From an uncultured Oscillospiraceae bacterium (GTDB lineage Bacteria; Bacillota; Clostridia; Oscillospirales; Oscillospiraceae): a DNA stretch of 24,340 nt. The stretch is from contig CAQCFX010000026.1 in NCBI GenBank assembly GCA_948766235.1, positions 1-24,340 on the forward strand, read 5' to 3'. Each line of letters starts with the position of its first letter. The first letter of the stretch is position 1. The notes beneath the pieces are model-generated. The model was not told the DNA's origin. It saw only the letters and a program-made list of their open reading frames with translations, and ran no database searches. The translations under genes and the position numbers were made by a program. Shown piece by piece: positions 1-7,145 of the stretch.

Positions 1-173
1 GCGTGGATGACCATGTTGATCTCGCCCTCGTACATACACACCGAGACCCGGCGGATGATGCTGGGGTCCAGGCCCAGCTTGCGCAGGGCCTGCTTCACGC
101 TGGAGGAGGCCTCTCCCGCGTGGGTCAGGTCGCCCCCCTCAACCTGGTAGGACAGGCGGATGCGGTCGTCCAT
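1..173 (-). CDS. RsbW-like ATP-binding protein (anti-sigma regulatory factor type), 3' part outside the window
   Basis: Only the first 57 codons are present; the gene runs off the left edge. The ATG at 173 lies 5 nt after the stop of the DRTGG gene, so the two are translated in tandem. The visible part has the start of a GHKL/HATPase_c fold of the RsbW/RsbT/SpoIIAB type. It includes a helix with E-G-E-I-N-M-V-I-H near residues 49-57, which matches the ATP-binding N-box pattern (E...N...H). Related proteins act as serine kinases or anti-sigma regulators. In Clostridia, short versions beside DRTGG proteins often lie next to Fe-S/hydrogenase-like genes (family knowledge, not visible here). I infer an ATP-binding regulatory protein; the target is unknown. 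It was missed as an ORF because it is truncated. Confidence 0.75.
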   Translation of the reverse strand, partial: MDDRIRLSYQVEGGDLTHAGEASSSVKQALRKLGLDPSIIRRVSVCMYEGEINMVIH

Positions 174-178
174 GGCGC

Positions 179-517
179 TCACTCCCTCAGCCCGTTGAGG
201 TACAAAAGCCCGCAGGCGTTGTACATCCGCTCCTTGGTGGCCATGACCACCAGCTGCCGGTCGTCGGCCAGCTCCAGGATGCCGCCGTCGGGCTGCTTGC
301 CCCGGACAAAGACGATGCACTTCATGTCCATCATCTCGGCGGTGCGCACCACCTGGGGGTTGACCAGCCCCGTGAGCAGCAGCGCCTGGTTTTTCACGTA
401 GGCCAGCACGTCGCTCATAAAGTCGCTGCCGCAGGCGGAGCGGACCTCGGTGTCTAACAGTTCCTCGCCGCACAGCACCTCGGCGTGCAGGATATCGCGG
501 ACCTCTTTTAAATTCAT
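179..517 (-). CDS. DRTGG domain-containing protein
   Basis: The 112-residue protein consists almost entirely of one DRTGG-like domain, a small alpha/beta fold also found in phosphotransacetylase N-terminal regions and CBS-domain proteins. The recognisable core is the ALLLTGLVNPQVVRTAEMMD stretch followed by a K-C-I-V-F-V-R-G-K strand. No catalytic residues can be named. The ATG at 515-517 has a GGGAGG Shine-Dalgarno at 525-530 and a sigma-A-like promoter 40 nt upstream. It is the first gene of a pair with the RsbW-like gene. This pairing is common in Clostridia, where I would expect further redox or Fe-S genes downstream, outside the window. The role is probably regulatory or ligand-sensing and is otherwise unknown. 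Confidence 0.8.
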   Translation of the reverse strand: MNLKEVRDILHAEVLCGEELLDTEVRSACGSDFMSDVLAYVKNQALLLTGLVNPQVVRTAEMMDMKCIVFVRGKQPDGGILELADDRQLVVMATKERMYNACGLLYLNGLRE

Positions 518-558
518 TGGAATACCTCCCTGATGGGCGCGCGCCCTAAACTGTTCTT

Positions 559-587
559 AGAATAGCATGGTTTTAGAATAAAAACAA
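559..587 (-). promoter_or_regulatory. Sigma-A-type promoter for the DRTGG/ATP-binding pair
   Basis: Reading the minus strand, TTGTTT (587-582) is followed by a 17-bp spacer and TATTCT (564-559). This lies about 40 nt upstream of the DRTGG start codon in an AT-rich patch that stands out from the surrounding GC-rich DNA. Confidence 0.55.
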
Positions 588-650
588 TAGAAGCCGGAGA
601 AAAACCTTGTGAAAATTGTGACAGTTGAACAAAAGGCGGCGGGGACGGCA

Positions 651-680
651 AAGGGCCCGGAGCGAGTGCTCCGGGCCCTT
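651..680 (-). terminator. Hairpin terminator after the sigma/anti-sigma pair
   Basis: A perfect 13-bp inverted repeat (651-663 with 668-680, 4-nt loop) lies 19 nt beyond the stop of the minus-strand anti-sigma gene. On the minus strand the stem ends in TT followed by TTTG, so the U-tract is short but usable. No other gene ends here. Confidence 0.75.
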
Positions 681-699
681 CGGGGTTTGGCGGTGAGAT

Positions 700-1365
700 T
701 CAGATGTCCAGGCTCAACTGGTCCAGCGCGGCTTGGAACCAGGGGCGGTTGACGGGCTCCAGCTGATAGCTGGGGTCGTGGTTCAGCTTTTCCACCAGCT
801 CCTCAGACATCTCATAGGAGGGCTGGCGCACCCCGTCGATGAGCAGGTAGGTATCGGCATAGTCGAGGCCAATCAGGGAGCCGGCGCCGCTCTCCGCCCC
901 GAAGAACTCGGCCCAGCCGAAGTGGTCCGGGGTCCCGCCTACGACCACATAGCCCTTGTTCCCGGTGGCCGGGTCGGTGTGCTCGTAGATATAGGGGGTG
1001 TTCTCGTCGATTTTGCCGGTAAGGTCCACCTTTTGACCGTCGCCCACGAACCACAGCTTCCCGTTGTCCGCAATGATGGGGGCTTGCGCATCATTTTCGG
1101 GCATGACCATTTCTACCTCATTGGTTCCGGGCAGGTCTACCACTGTGGTGCCGTTCATGAAGTTATACACCTGGGCGGGCAGGCCCGCCGCGATGGACAG
1201 TACGCACCCCACCGCCAGGGCGGCGGCCAGCACGATTTTGGTGACGGCGGGCATCCGCCGTTTGCTCGTCTGCTTATTATTTTGTTCCAACATGGTCAAA
1301 ATTTCCTCCTTTTTCTGCTCAGTCAGCGCGACTTGCGCCATCAAATGCCGGTAATCCTTCCTCAT
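700..1365 (-). CDS. Putative membrane-anchored anti-sigma factor
   Basis: The 221-residue protein has a short charged cytoplasmic N-terminus (1-40, rich in K/E/Q), one predicted membrane helix at about 41-62, and an extracytoplasmic domain of about 155 residues that I do not recognise. It starts inside the sigma-factor gene (47-nt overlap) with an AAGGAG site about 11 nt upstream of its ATG, a coupling typical of sigma/anti-sigma pairs. By analogy with other ECF partners, the N-terminus would bind the sigma factor and the outer domain would sense an envelope signal. No zinc-binding HxxxCxxC motif is present, so this is not a ZAS-type factor. The assignment rests on topology and context rather than sequence identity. 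Confidence 0.6.
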   Translation of the reverse strand: MRKDYRHLMAQVALTEQKKEEILTMLEQNNKQTSKRRMPAVTKIVLAAALAVGCVLSIAAGLPAQVYNFMNGTTVVDLPGTNEVEMVMPENDAQAPIIADNGKLWFVGDGQKVDLTGKIDENTPYIYEHTDPATGNKGYVVVGGTPDHFGWAEFFGAESGAGSLIGLDYADTYLLIDGVRQPSYEMSEELVEKLNHDPSYQLEPVNRPWFQAALDQLSLDI

Positions 1366-1819
1366 CGTCGCTCAACTCCTTTTTCAGCAGGGCCCGGGCC
1401 CTGCTCATCCGCGTTTGTACCGCCGTGCGGGAGATGTGGAGAATCTCCCCAATCTCCCCCTGGCCGTAGCCCTCCCAGTAGTAGAGGTGGATCACCGAGC
1501 GGTATTTGGGGGGCAGGGCCATCACCGCGTCCCACACCGTTTGGTCGGTCTCGTCCCGGAAGGGAATGGTCTCGTCCAGCACTCCCACGTTCCGCCGCCA
1601 AAAGGAGCGCAGCTGGCTTTTGCAGGCGTTGGCGGCGCAGGTGAGCAGCCACGCCTTCTCCTTTCCCGGCAGCAGGGTGGTTCCGCTCTCCGCCAGGCGG
1701 AGAAATACGCTTTGACACACGTCCTCCGCGTCCGCCCTGCTTCCCAGGTAGCTGTAGGCCAGGCGGAACACGTCGTCGCCGTACCGGCCAAACAGCTGTG
1801 TCAGCGTCTCTGACTCCAT
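1319..1819 (-). CDS. RNA polymerase sigma factor, ECF (sigma-70 family)
   Basis: From the ATG at 1819 the protein has 166 residues. Region 2 is seen in the first half (RYGDDVFRLAYSYLG..ADAEDVCQSVFLRL, the DAED core-binding motif). Region 4 lies in the second half (LPPKYRSVIHLYYWEGYGQG..I, then a helix-turn-helix ending in TRMSRARALLKKEL). The length fits an ECF (group 4) sigma factor. I chose this start because AAAGGAG lies 9 nt upstream; the earlier in-frame ATG (6 nt upstream) directly abuts that site, and longer upstream extensions run into the promoter. The next gene, the putative membrane anti-sigma, overlaps its 3' end. Target promoters are unknown; such factors often drive their own operon. 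Confidence 0.88.
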   Translation of the reverse strand: MESETLTQLFGRYGDDVFRLAYSYLGSRADAEDVCQSVFLRLAESGTTLLPGKEKAWLLTCAANACKSQLRSFWRRNVGVLDETIPFRDETDQTVWDAVMALPPKYRSVIHLYYWEGYGQGEIGEILHISRTAVQTRMSRARALLKKELSDDEEGLPAFDGASRAD

Positions 1820-1889
1820 GGCGGCCATCTCCTTTCTGTGTTGTCCTTCCGTTGTGTGCGCACGTCTATATAACGCCTGGGCGGCCCCT

Positions 1890-1918
1890 ATTATCACACA
1901 GCTCGGGAAATATTTCAA
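1890..1918 (-). promoter_or_regulatory. Promoter for the sigma/anti-sigma pair
   Basis: On the minus strand TTGAAA (1918-1913), a 17-bp spacer and GATAAT (1895-1890) form a good sigma-A promoter about 70 nt upstream of the sigma gene. A 10-bp palindrome (GAAATATTTC, 1907-1916) covers most of the -35 box. It is arranged back-to-back with the blaI promoter, with 20 bp between the two -35 boxes. Confidence 0.55.
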
Positions 1919-1938
1919 TTTCTCTGCTCACAATTTGG

Positions 1939-1952
1939 TTGACAAGTGTAAT
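1939..1952. promoter_or_regulatory. Candidate BlaI-type operator
   Basis: TTGACAAGTGTAAT resembles the bla/mec operator dyad, whose core is TACA-NN-TGTA flanked by AT; one half-site base differs (G for T). It overlaps the -35 box and the start of the spacer of the consensus promoter. Repressor binding there would block the operon and possibly affect the divergent sigma promoter 20 bp away. The comparison with the family operator is from memory. Confidence 0.55.
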
Positions 1953-1967
1953 CCAGTGCGCTATAAT
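1939..1967 (+). promoter_or_regulatory. Perfect consensus sigma-A promoter of the blaI-M56 operon
   Basis: TTGACA (1939-1944), a 17-bp spacer and TATAAT (1962-1967) match the vegetative consensus at every position. It lies 50 nt upstream of the blaI-like start codon. A consensus promoter ahead of a repressor gene fits strong expression that is held down by autorepression. Confidence 0.85.
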
Positions 1968-2016
1968 AAAAATAGGCTTACAAAAGTAAACCAACTGGGA
2001 ACAAGGAGGAATTGAA

Positions 2017-2400
2017 ATGGAGGAGCGGAGAAACGCCCTCTCGCCCAGCGAGTGGCGGGTGATGGAGTGCCTGTGGACGGGGCCGAAAACCCTGATGGAG
2101 CTGGTGCGCGCGCTGAAGGACAGCGCGGGCTGGGCCAAGAGCACCGTCACCACCATGGTGCGGCGCATGGAGGAAAAGGGCCTTGTGGGGCACGAGACGG
2201 CGGGGCGGACCAAGGTATTTCGGGCGTTGGTGGCCCGGGAGAACGCCGCGGCGGAGGAGACCGACTCCCTGCTGGAGCGGGCCTTTCACGGCAGCGTGGG
2301 CCTGTTGGTCAGCTCCCTGGCCGACCGAAGCCGCCTGTCCAGGGCGGACATTGACGAGCTGTACGACATTTTAGATAGAGCGGAGTGGAATGCAAAATGA
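2017..2400 (+). CDS. BlaI/MecI/CopY-family transcriptional repressor
   Basis: The 127-residue protein has the BlaI/MecI winged helix at its N-terminus: LSPSEWRVMECLW at about 8-20, then the recognition-helix region with K-S-T-V-T-T-M-V-R-R-M-E-E-K-G-L-V, and a basic wing (GRTKVFRALV). The C-terminal third is the helical dimerisation region, which in the family is cut by the partner protease to release the operator. The length fits the family (about 120-130). The ATG has AAGGAGG 7-8 nt upstream. It is followed with a 4-nt ATGA overlap by the M56 protease gene, the standard BlaI/BlaR-type pairing. I infer autorepression through the dyad at 1939-1952. The inducing signal is unknown, and no beta-lactamase gene is present in the window. 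Confidence 0.9.
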   Translation: MEERRNALSPSEWRVMECLWTGPKTLMELVRALKDSAGWAKSTVTTMVRRMEEKGLVGHETAGRTKVFRALVARENAAAEETDSLLERAFHGSVGLLVSSLADRSRLSRADIDELYDILDRAEWNAK

Positions 2401-5400
2401 GAGGAGTTTTGATTACATCGTCCATTCTCATTGTGCTCATCGCCGCGCTGCGGCCCCTGCTGCGGGGAAAAATCGACCCGCGGGCGCAGTACGCACTGTG
2501 GCTGCTGGTGGCGGTGCGCCTGCTGCTGCCGGTGAACCTGTTCACCAGCGCTTACAGCGCCCTGGCCCTGCTGGACCGGGCGGAGGAGCCGCCCCAGCTT
2601 GTCCAGGAGATTGGGCAGACCGCCGTCCCCGTGCGCTCCTATGACAACGCCCGGGCCCAGGTGGTGGAGGAGTACCGCCAGCGGGGGATTGAGGAGGCCG
2701 CCCTCACCCCGGGGGATTTGCGGGACATCGACACCCAGGCCCGGGAGCGGATGAACGGCCCCACCCTGGCCGAGCTGGCGGCAAAGCTGGCAAGGCCGGT
2801 GCGGCTGGGGGGCGCGGCCCTCATGGCGGCTTGGTTTATATTTGTCAACCTGGCCCTGCGGCGGAAGCTCAAGGCCGCCCGGGAGCTGAAGGGGGTAGAC
2901 TGCCCCCTGCCGGTGTATTGGTCGGACGCGCTGTCCTCTCCCTGCCTGTGCGGAGTGCTCCGGCCCAGAATTTACGTCACCCCCGCCGCGGTGGAATCCC
3001 CGGACCGGCTGCGCCACGTGCTGGCCCATGAGCTCACCCACTGCCGGCAGAAGGACCACTGGTGGGCGCTTCTGCGGTGCGTGTGCCTGTGCCTGTACTG
3101 GTTCGACCCCCTGGTGTGGTGGGCGGCGGCCCTGTCCCGGCAGGACGGGGAGCTGGCCTGCGACGAGGGGGCCATCCGCGCCCTTGGCGAGGGGGAGCGC
3201 ATCTCCTACGGCCGGACCCTGGTGGCCATGATTGCCGCGGGGCGCACCTCCCTTTTGCAGACCGCCACCACCATGACCGGCGGAAAGCGGAAGGTGCGCG
3301 AGCGCATCAAGCTCATTGCCCGCAGGCCAAAAACGGTGATTGCCGTGGCGCTGGTGCTGGTACTGATCGTGGGCGGCGCCGTGGGGTGCACCTTCACCGG
3401 CGCGCCGGAGGAGGAGGACCCCACTCCCACGGGCCTGTCAGTGGACACCCTTCGGGAGCGGCTGAACAATATCCCGCTGGAATTACAAGGTGATGTGGTC
3501 ACTGGCAACGGCCACGACGATTCCCCCGAGCTGGTCAACTACTGGATGAATCGGGAATGGACCAACATGGACGACAGCGGGCTGGGTTACCTGCTGCGGG
3601 TGGAGGAGATGACCCAGGCGGAGCTTGACAACTACCGGAACACCGGCGGTTGGGAATGTTTCGCCCGGCGGGGCAGCACCTATTACGCCTTGTTCTACGC
3701 CACCGACGTGCGCTACTACTCGCCGGATGACGCGGAACCCTTCCACAATGCCTTTGAGGCCATCCGGGCCTACGCGATGGAGCAGGTGCTGGGCACCGAG
3801 GGGGTGGAGCCCTACAGCCCCAGCGCCGGTACGCAGACCCTGGACACCCTCCGGGCGCGGCTGGAGGACATCCCGGAGGAGCTGCGGGGCGACGTGGTGC
3901 TCCACGACGGGGAGCCGCTGTGGGACAGCGCCCTGGCCAGCTACTTCCTGGACGGAACCGATGGTGAGGGCTGGCTGCACACCGTTTGCCAGTGGGATCA
4001 GGCGGGCTTTGAGGACTGGCTCTATGAGATTGAAACCGGAACCTATGAGGTCTTTTCCCGGGACAGCGAACACTACTATGCCATGATGCGGCCCACCAGT
4101 GTACAGGTGGAGCAGGAGGACTGGGCGCGCTTCTCCGCCGCCCAGGAGGCCATCGGGGAGTACGCCCGGCGGCAGGTGCTGGACACCCAGGGCGTGGAGC
4201 CCTATGACCCCGCCGAGCTGCGGCAGCGGGAGTATCTCTGGGAGGGGAAGACCTACACCGACGTGGCCTACTGGCCCTACAAGAACATCACCGGGGACAC
4301 GGAAAACAGCGTGTGGATTATCCGCCTGGTCCAGTTGGCCACGGACGGCCCCGGCGGCGTTTGGATTCCCGAGCGGGAGCAGATCATCGACGCCGACGTG
4401 GACTCCACCCCCCGGCACGTCAGGCCCAGCGAGACCCGGGAGATGGGGCTCACCGTGACGCAGTACGCCCAGTACCTCCAGGGGGAGGCGGACGCGGGGC
4501 GGGCGGACTGGGCCACCGACCCCGTCCAGGCGTGTATGCACTACGCCCTGACGGTGTGCGGCCACAGCGAGGCCAACGTCACCGCCGACTGCTTCAGCCA
4601 GGACAGCGGGTACATCCAGGACGTGGTGAACCGCACGCTGCCCACCGAGGAGGAGCTGGCCATCCAGGCGGTGATGGACGATATCTGTTACTCCCCATCC
4701 GTGGACTTCACTATGGCCCCCGCCGGGAGCAGCCGGGTGTACGCCTATCAGGTGGAAGGGCCCCTTGACAACTGGCTGACGTACGGGATGAGAGCCTTTT
4801 CCGGGTACGGGGGCTATACCTGGGAGTACCTGGGCGAAACCATACGGGATACACCCCTGGGGGACACACTGAGAATTTCCACGTCGGAGCGCACCTTTGT
4901 CCAGGCGTGGAGCGGCTCCAATATCATACTGATTCAGCGCACCTCCGGCGACACCGCCGAGACCGCCTACTATGAGGCCCGCGACCGGGGCGGGGACCAG
5001 AACAGCGCCCCCCTGGGCACGCCCAGGCTCAACCCCGGCCCCTACCAGCTCCTGCGGGACTGCTTCGACGAGGTGGAGCTTCAGCAGTTGCGCACCACCT
5101 CCGTCCCCGACCGGGGGCAGAGCCACGAGACCGTGGTGCTGGAATGGGTGGAGGGCTACGAGGGGGCTATGACCAAATGCGCCCCCGGCAGCCAGTACGC
5201 CTGCACCTATGTACAGCCCGATAGAATCACCGCGGACGCCCACGCCCACCTGACCGCGGAGGAAATGGCGGACTTTGCCCGTTACAACGGCAACGGCTTG
5301 GCGGCGGAGGACTATGGCAAGACCTGGTTCAGCTTCACCTACAGCCTGGTGTTCGTCTCGGAGAAGGGGAGCGATACCAACAACCCGCTTTGGGCGGGTA

Positions 5401-5519
5401 ACACCTGGTACTACGAGGGGGACGACGCCCCGGAGGGGGCCTTGACCTACTCCCGGGTGGGATATATGCAGCTCATCGATGGCAGCTGGGTGTGCGAGGG
5501 CTGCGGCACCGGCTGGTGA
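2397..5519 (+). CDS. BlaR1-like M56 membrane metallopeptidase with a duplicated extracytoplasmic domain
   Basis: From the ATG at 2397 (ATGA overlap with blaI) the protein has about 1,040 residues. A GTG at 2385 could add four. The N-terminal ~330 residues form the membrane protease. They contain several hydrophobic helices, the zinc motif HELTH at about 211-215, and a downstream S-R-Q-D-G-E-L-A-C-D-E segment supplying the third ligand (E252). A final hydrophobic helix at about 305-325 precedes a ~700-residue outer region. That region begins with two copies of a ~133-residue unit, each starting D-T-L-R-x-R-L and ending G-V-E-P-Y-x-P. The rest is unrecognised. I saw no penicillin-binding STxK-type motif, and the protein is far longer than BlaR1 (about 600), so it probably senses something other than beta-lactams. 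By family logic it would inactivate the BlaI-like repressor on stimulation. Confidence 0.85.
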   Translation: MRGVLITSSILIVLIAALRPLLRGKIDPRAQYALWLLVAVRLLLPVNLFTSAYSALALLDRAEEPPQLVQEIGQTAVPVRSYDNARAQVVEEYRQRGIEEAALTPGDLRDIDTQARERMNGPTLAELAAKLARPVRLGGAALMAAWFIFVNLALRRKLKAARELKGVDCPLPVYWSDALSSPCLCGVLRPRIYVTPAAVESPDRLRHVLAHELTHCRQKDHWWALLRCVCLCLYWFDPLVWWAAALSRQDGELACDEGAIRALGEGERISYGRTLVAMIAAGRTSLLQTATTMTGGKRKVRERIKLIARRPKTVIAVALVLVLIVGGAVGCTFTGAPEEEDPTPTGLSVDTLRERLNNIPLELQGDVVTGNGHDDSPELVNYWMNREWTNMDDSGLGYLLRVEEMTQAELDNYRNTGGWECFARRGSTYYALFYATDVRYYSPDDAEPFHNAFEAIRAYAMEQVLGTEGVEPYSPSAGTQTLDTLRARLEDIPEELRGDVVLHDGEPLWDSALASYFLDGTDGEGWLHTVCQWDQAGFEDWLYEIETGTYEVFSRDSEHYYAMMRPTSVQVEQEDWARFSAAQEAIGEYARRQVLDTQGVEPYDPAELRQREYLWEGKTYTDVAYWPYKNITGDTENSVWIIRLVQLATDGPGGVWIPEREQIIDADVDSTPRHVRPSETREMGLTVTQYAQYLQGEADAGRADWATDPVQACMHYALTVCGHSEANVTADCFSQDSGYIQDVVNRTLPTEEELAIQAVMDDICYSPSVDFTMAPAGSSRVYAYQVEGPLDNWLTYGMRAFSGYGGYTWEYLGETIRDTPLGDTLRISTSERTFVQAWSGSNIILIQRTSGDTAETAYYEARDRGGDQNSAPLGTPRLNPGPYQLLRDCFDEVELQQLRTTSVPDRGQSHETVVLEWVEGYEGAMTKCAPGSQYACTYVQPDRITADAHAHLTAEEMADFARYNGNGLAAEDYGKTWFSFTYSLVFVSEKGSDTNNPLWAGNTWYYEGDDAPEGALTYSRVGYMQLIDGSWVCEGCGTGW
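3441..4240 (+). repeat. Tandem duplication inside the M56 sensor (two ~133-codon units)
   Basis: Unit 1 starts near 3441 and unit 2 near 3840. Both begin D-T-L-R-x-R-L-x-x-I-P-x-E-L-x-G-D-V-V. They share a middle part with Y-x-V/C-F-x-R-x-S-x-Y-Y-A and end in A-x-x-Q/R-V-L-x-T-x-G-V-E-P-Y. The second copy has drifted in sequence but keeps its spacing, which suggests an old in-frame domain duplication. Confidence 0.8.
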
Positions 5520-5531
5520 TTGACAAACATA

Positions 5532-5547
5532 CGTTTCACGTGAAACG
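5532..5547. other. parS-like ParB-binding site
   Basis: CGTTTCACGTGAAACG is a perfect 16-bp palindrome. Its inner 14 bases, GTTTCACGTGAAAC, equal the core of the widely conserved chromosomal parS site (B. subtilis type TGTTNCACGTGAAACA); only the outermost pair differs. It lies in a non-coding gap 13 nt after the M56 stop, has no loop, and is separate from the terminator that follows. If functional, it would nucleate ParB and suggest that the locus is in the origin-proximal part of the chromosome. Confidence 0.75.
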
Positions 5548-5558
5548 GGGTTCAACAG

Positions 5559-5596
5559 CGGCCCCGGCGTTTGGCGAGAGCCGGACGCCGGGGCCG
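5559..5596 (+). terminator. Terminator of the blaI-M56 operon
   Basis: A 12-bp perfect GC-rich stem (5559-5570 with 5585-5596) encloses a 14-nt loop, itself able to form GGC-GAGA-GCC. The stem is followed by TTTGCG. It lies 40 nt after the M56 stop and before the next promoter. Confidence 0.75.
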
Positions 5597-5634
5597 TTTG
5601 CGCGTTCCGGCAGACAAAATATTCCTCCATTACC

Positions 5635-5663
5635 TTGACAGGTGAGGTATCTCGTGCTATAGT
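5635..5663 (+). promoter_or_regulatory. Sigma-A promoter of the tldD-tldE pair
   Basis: TTGACA (5635-5640), a 17-bp spacer and TATAGT (5658-5663) lie about 58 nt upstream of the tldD-like start. The operon ends at the strong terminator near 8490, so the two genes appear to form a self-contained transcription unit. Confidence 0.8.
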
Positions 5664-5720
5664 AGTCCTGCTGAGCCGCCCGCGCCCCACCACTCAGGGC
5701 GGCCAAAAGGAGGTCTGCAT

Positions 5721-7133
5721 ATGTTTTCATCCATCGACCGGGCCAAGCCCGGCCTGAAGAAGCTGGTTGCCGCCCTGCGTGAGACGTACCCCTACGCCTC
5801 GGTGCTGGCGGTGGCGGACGACAGCCGCCGGTGGGCGGTGAGCCGGGCGGGCGTGAACATCGCCGCCCAGGGCATGGGCGGGGGCACCGGGTTTGTGGTG
5901 CGGGTGTTCGACGAGACGGGCTGCGCCGAGTACTCCTTCAACGAGTTCTGCGAGGAGAAAATCCCGGAGATATGCGCCACCATGGCCCGCCGCCTGGCCG
6001 AGCAGAACGAGGCCCTGGCGGGGGTGGAGCCCCTGCCCACCCCCATCCCGGCGGACGAGCCGGCGGTGCTGAAGAAGGAGACGGGCTGGAAGGTGAACCC
6101 CAGGGAGCTGGGGGACGAGGCCATTGTGAACAAAATCACCGCCCTGCGGGAGAAGGCCCTGGCGGTGGACGAGCGCATTTTGGACGCCCAGGCGGCGGTG
6201 AGCTACCGGGTATACCGCAAGCTGTTTCTCTCCGAGCACCGGGATTTGGACCAAACCGTGATGTGGACCAACGCCATGATGGCGGTGATGGCCTCCCGTG
6301 GGGAGGAAATCAAAATGTCCTACAAGCCCTTCTCCAACCTGGGCGGAGCGGAGATTTTGGACGACATGGACGCGGGCGTGGAGGGCGCGGCCAGGGACGC
6401 GCTGGCGCTGCTGGACAGCCAGCCCATTCCGCCGGGGGAGTACGAGTGCGTGTGCGACCCGTCCACCACCGGCATGATTGTCCACGAGGCCTTCGGCCAC
6501 GGGGTGGAGATGGATATGTTCGTCAAGGACCGGGCGCTGGCCAGGGAGTTCATCGGCGAGTATGTGGCCAGCCCCCTGGTGACCATGCACGACGGCTCCG
6601 CCGTGGCGGAGAGCGCCACCGCCTTTTTCGACGACGAGGGCACCCTCACCGGGGACACGGTGATTATCGACCAGGGCGTGCTGAAAACCGGGATGTGCGA
6701 CGCGCTGTCCGCCGCCCGGCTGGGGACGGCCCCCACCGGAAACGGCCGGAGGGAGAGCTATGAGCGCAAGGCATACACCCGCATGACCAACACCTACTTC
6801 CAGGGGGGCGACGCCACCCCGGAGGAGATGATTGCCTCCATTGAGGACGGCTTTTTGCTGGAGTGCCCCTCCAGCGGCATGGAGGACCCGAAAAACTGGG
6901 GCATCCAGTGCATGGTCACCACCGCCAAGGAGATTAAAAACGGGAAGCTCACGGGGAAGATTTACTCCCCCATTGTGCTCACCGGCTATGTGCCCGACCT
7001 GCTGAAATCCGTCACCATGATGAGCAAAGCGCCGGTGCTGTCCGGCAGCGGCTTCTGCGGCAAGGGCCATAAGGAGTGGGTGAAGGTGTCCGACGGGGGA
7101 CCGTATATGAAGGCCCGTATTCGCTTAGGTTGA
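5721..7133 (+). CDS. tldD: TldD/PmbA-family metallopeptidase, catalytic (TldD-type) subunit
   Basis: The 470-residue protein has the TldD zinc motif HExxxH as H-E-A-F-G-H at 255-260, and a conserved C-terminal cysteine (C446 in S-G-F-C-G-K-G), the expected fourth metal ligand. The length fits the family (about 450-480). The ATG at 5721 is preceded by AAAAGGAGG at the proper distance and a consensus promoter. TldD acts in the cytoplasm with TldE as a heterodimeric peptidase that degrades unfolded peptides; in some bacteria it matures RiPP-type peptides such as microcin B17. Its partner follows 12 nt downstream. No RiPP precursor or modifying enzyme is visible nearby, so a general proteolytic role is more likely, but this is inference. 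Confidence 0.93.
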   Translation: MFSSIDRAKPGLKKLVAALRETYPYASVLAVADDSRRWAVSRAGVNIAAQGMGGGTGFVVRVFDETGCAEYSFNEFCEEKIPEICATMARRLAEQNEALAGVEPLPTPIPADEPAVLKKETGWKVNPRELGDEAIVNKITALREKALAVDERILDAQAAVSYRVYRKLFLSEHRDLDQTVMWTNAMMAVMASRGEEIKMSYKPFSNLGGAEILDDMDAGVEGAARDALALLDSQPIPPGEYECVCDPSTTGMIVHEAFGHGVEMDMFVKDRALAREFIGEYVASPLVTMHDGSAVAESATAFFDDEGTLTGDTVIIDQGVLKTGMCDALSAARLGTAPTGNGRRESYERKAYTRMTNTYFQGGDATPEEMIASIEDGFLLECPSSGMEDPKNWGIQCMVTTAKEIKNGKLTGKIYSPIVLTGYVPDLLKSVTMMSKAPVLSGSGFCGKGHKEWVKVSDGGPYMKARIRLG

Positions 7134-7145
7134 GGAGGTGGAACC

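Noticed and set aside
3483..5693. 736-codon minus-strand ORF opposite the M56 gene
   Set aside because: It is the antisense shadow of a well-supported GC-rich gene, has no recognisable domain, and its composition (high G, V, H, P) is typical of a reverse reading of such a gene.
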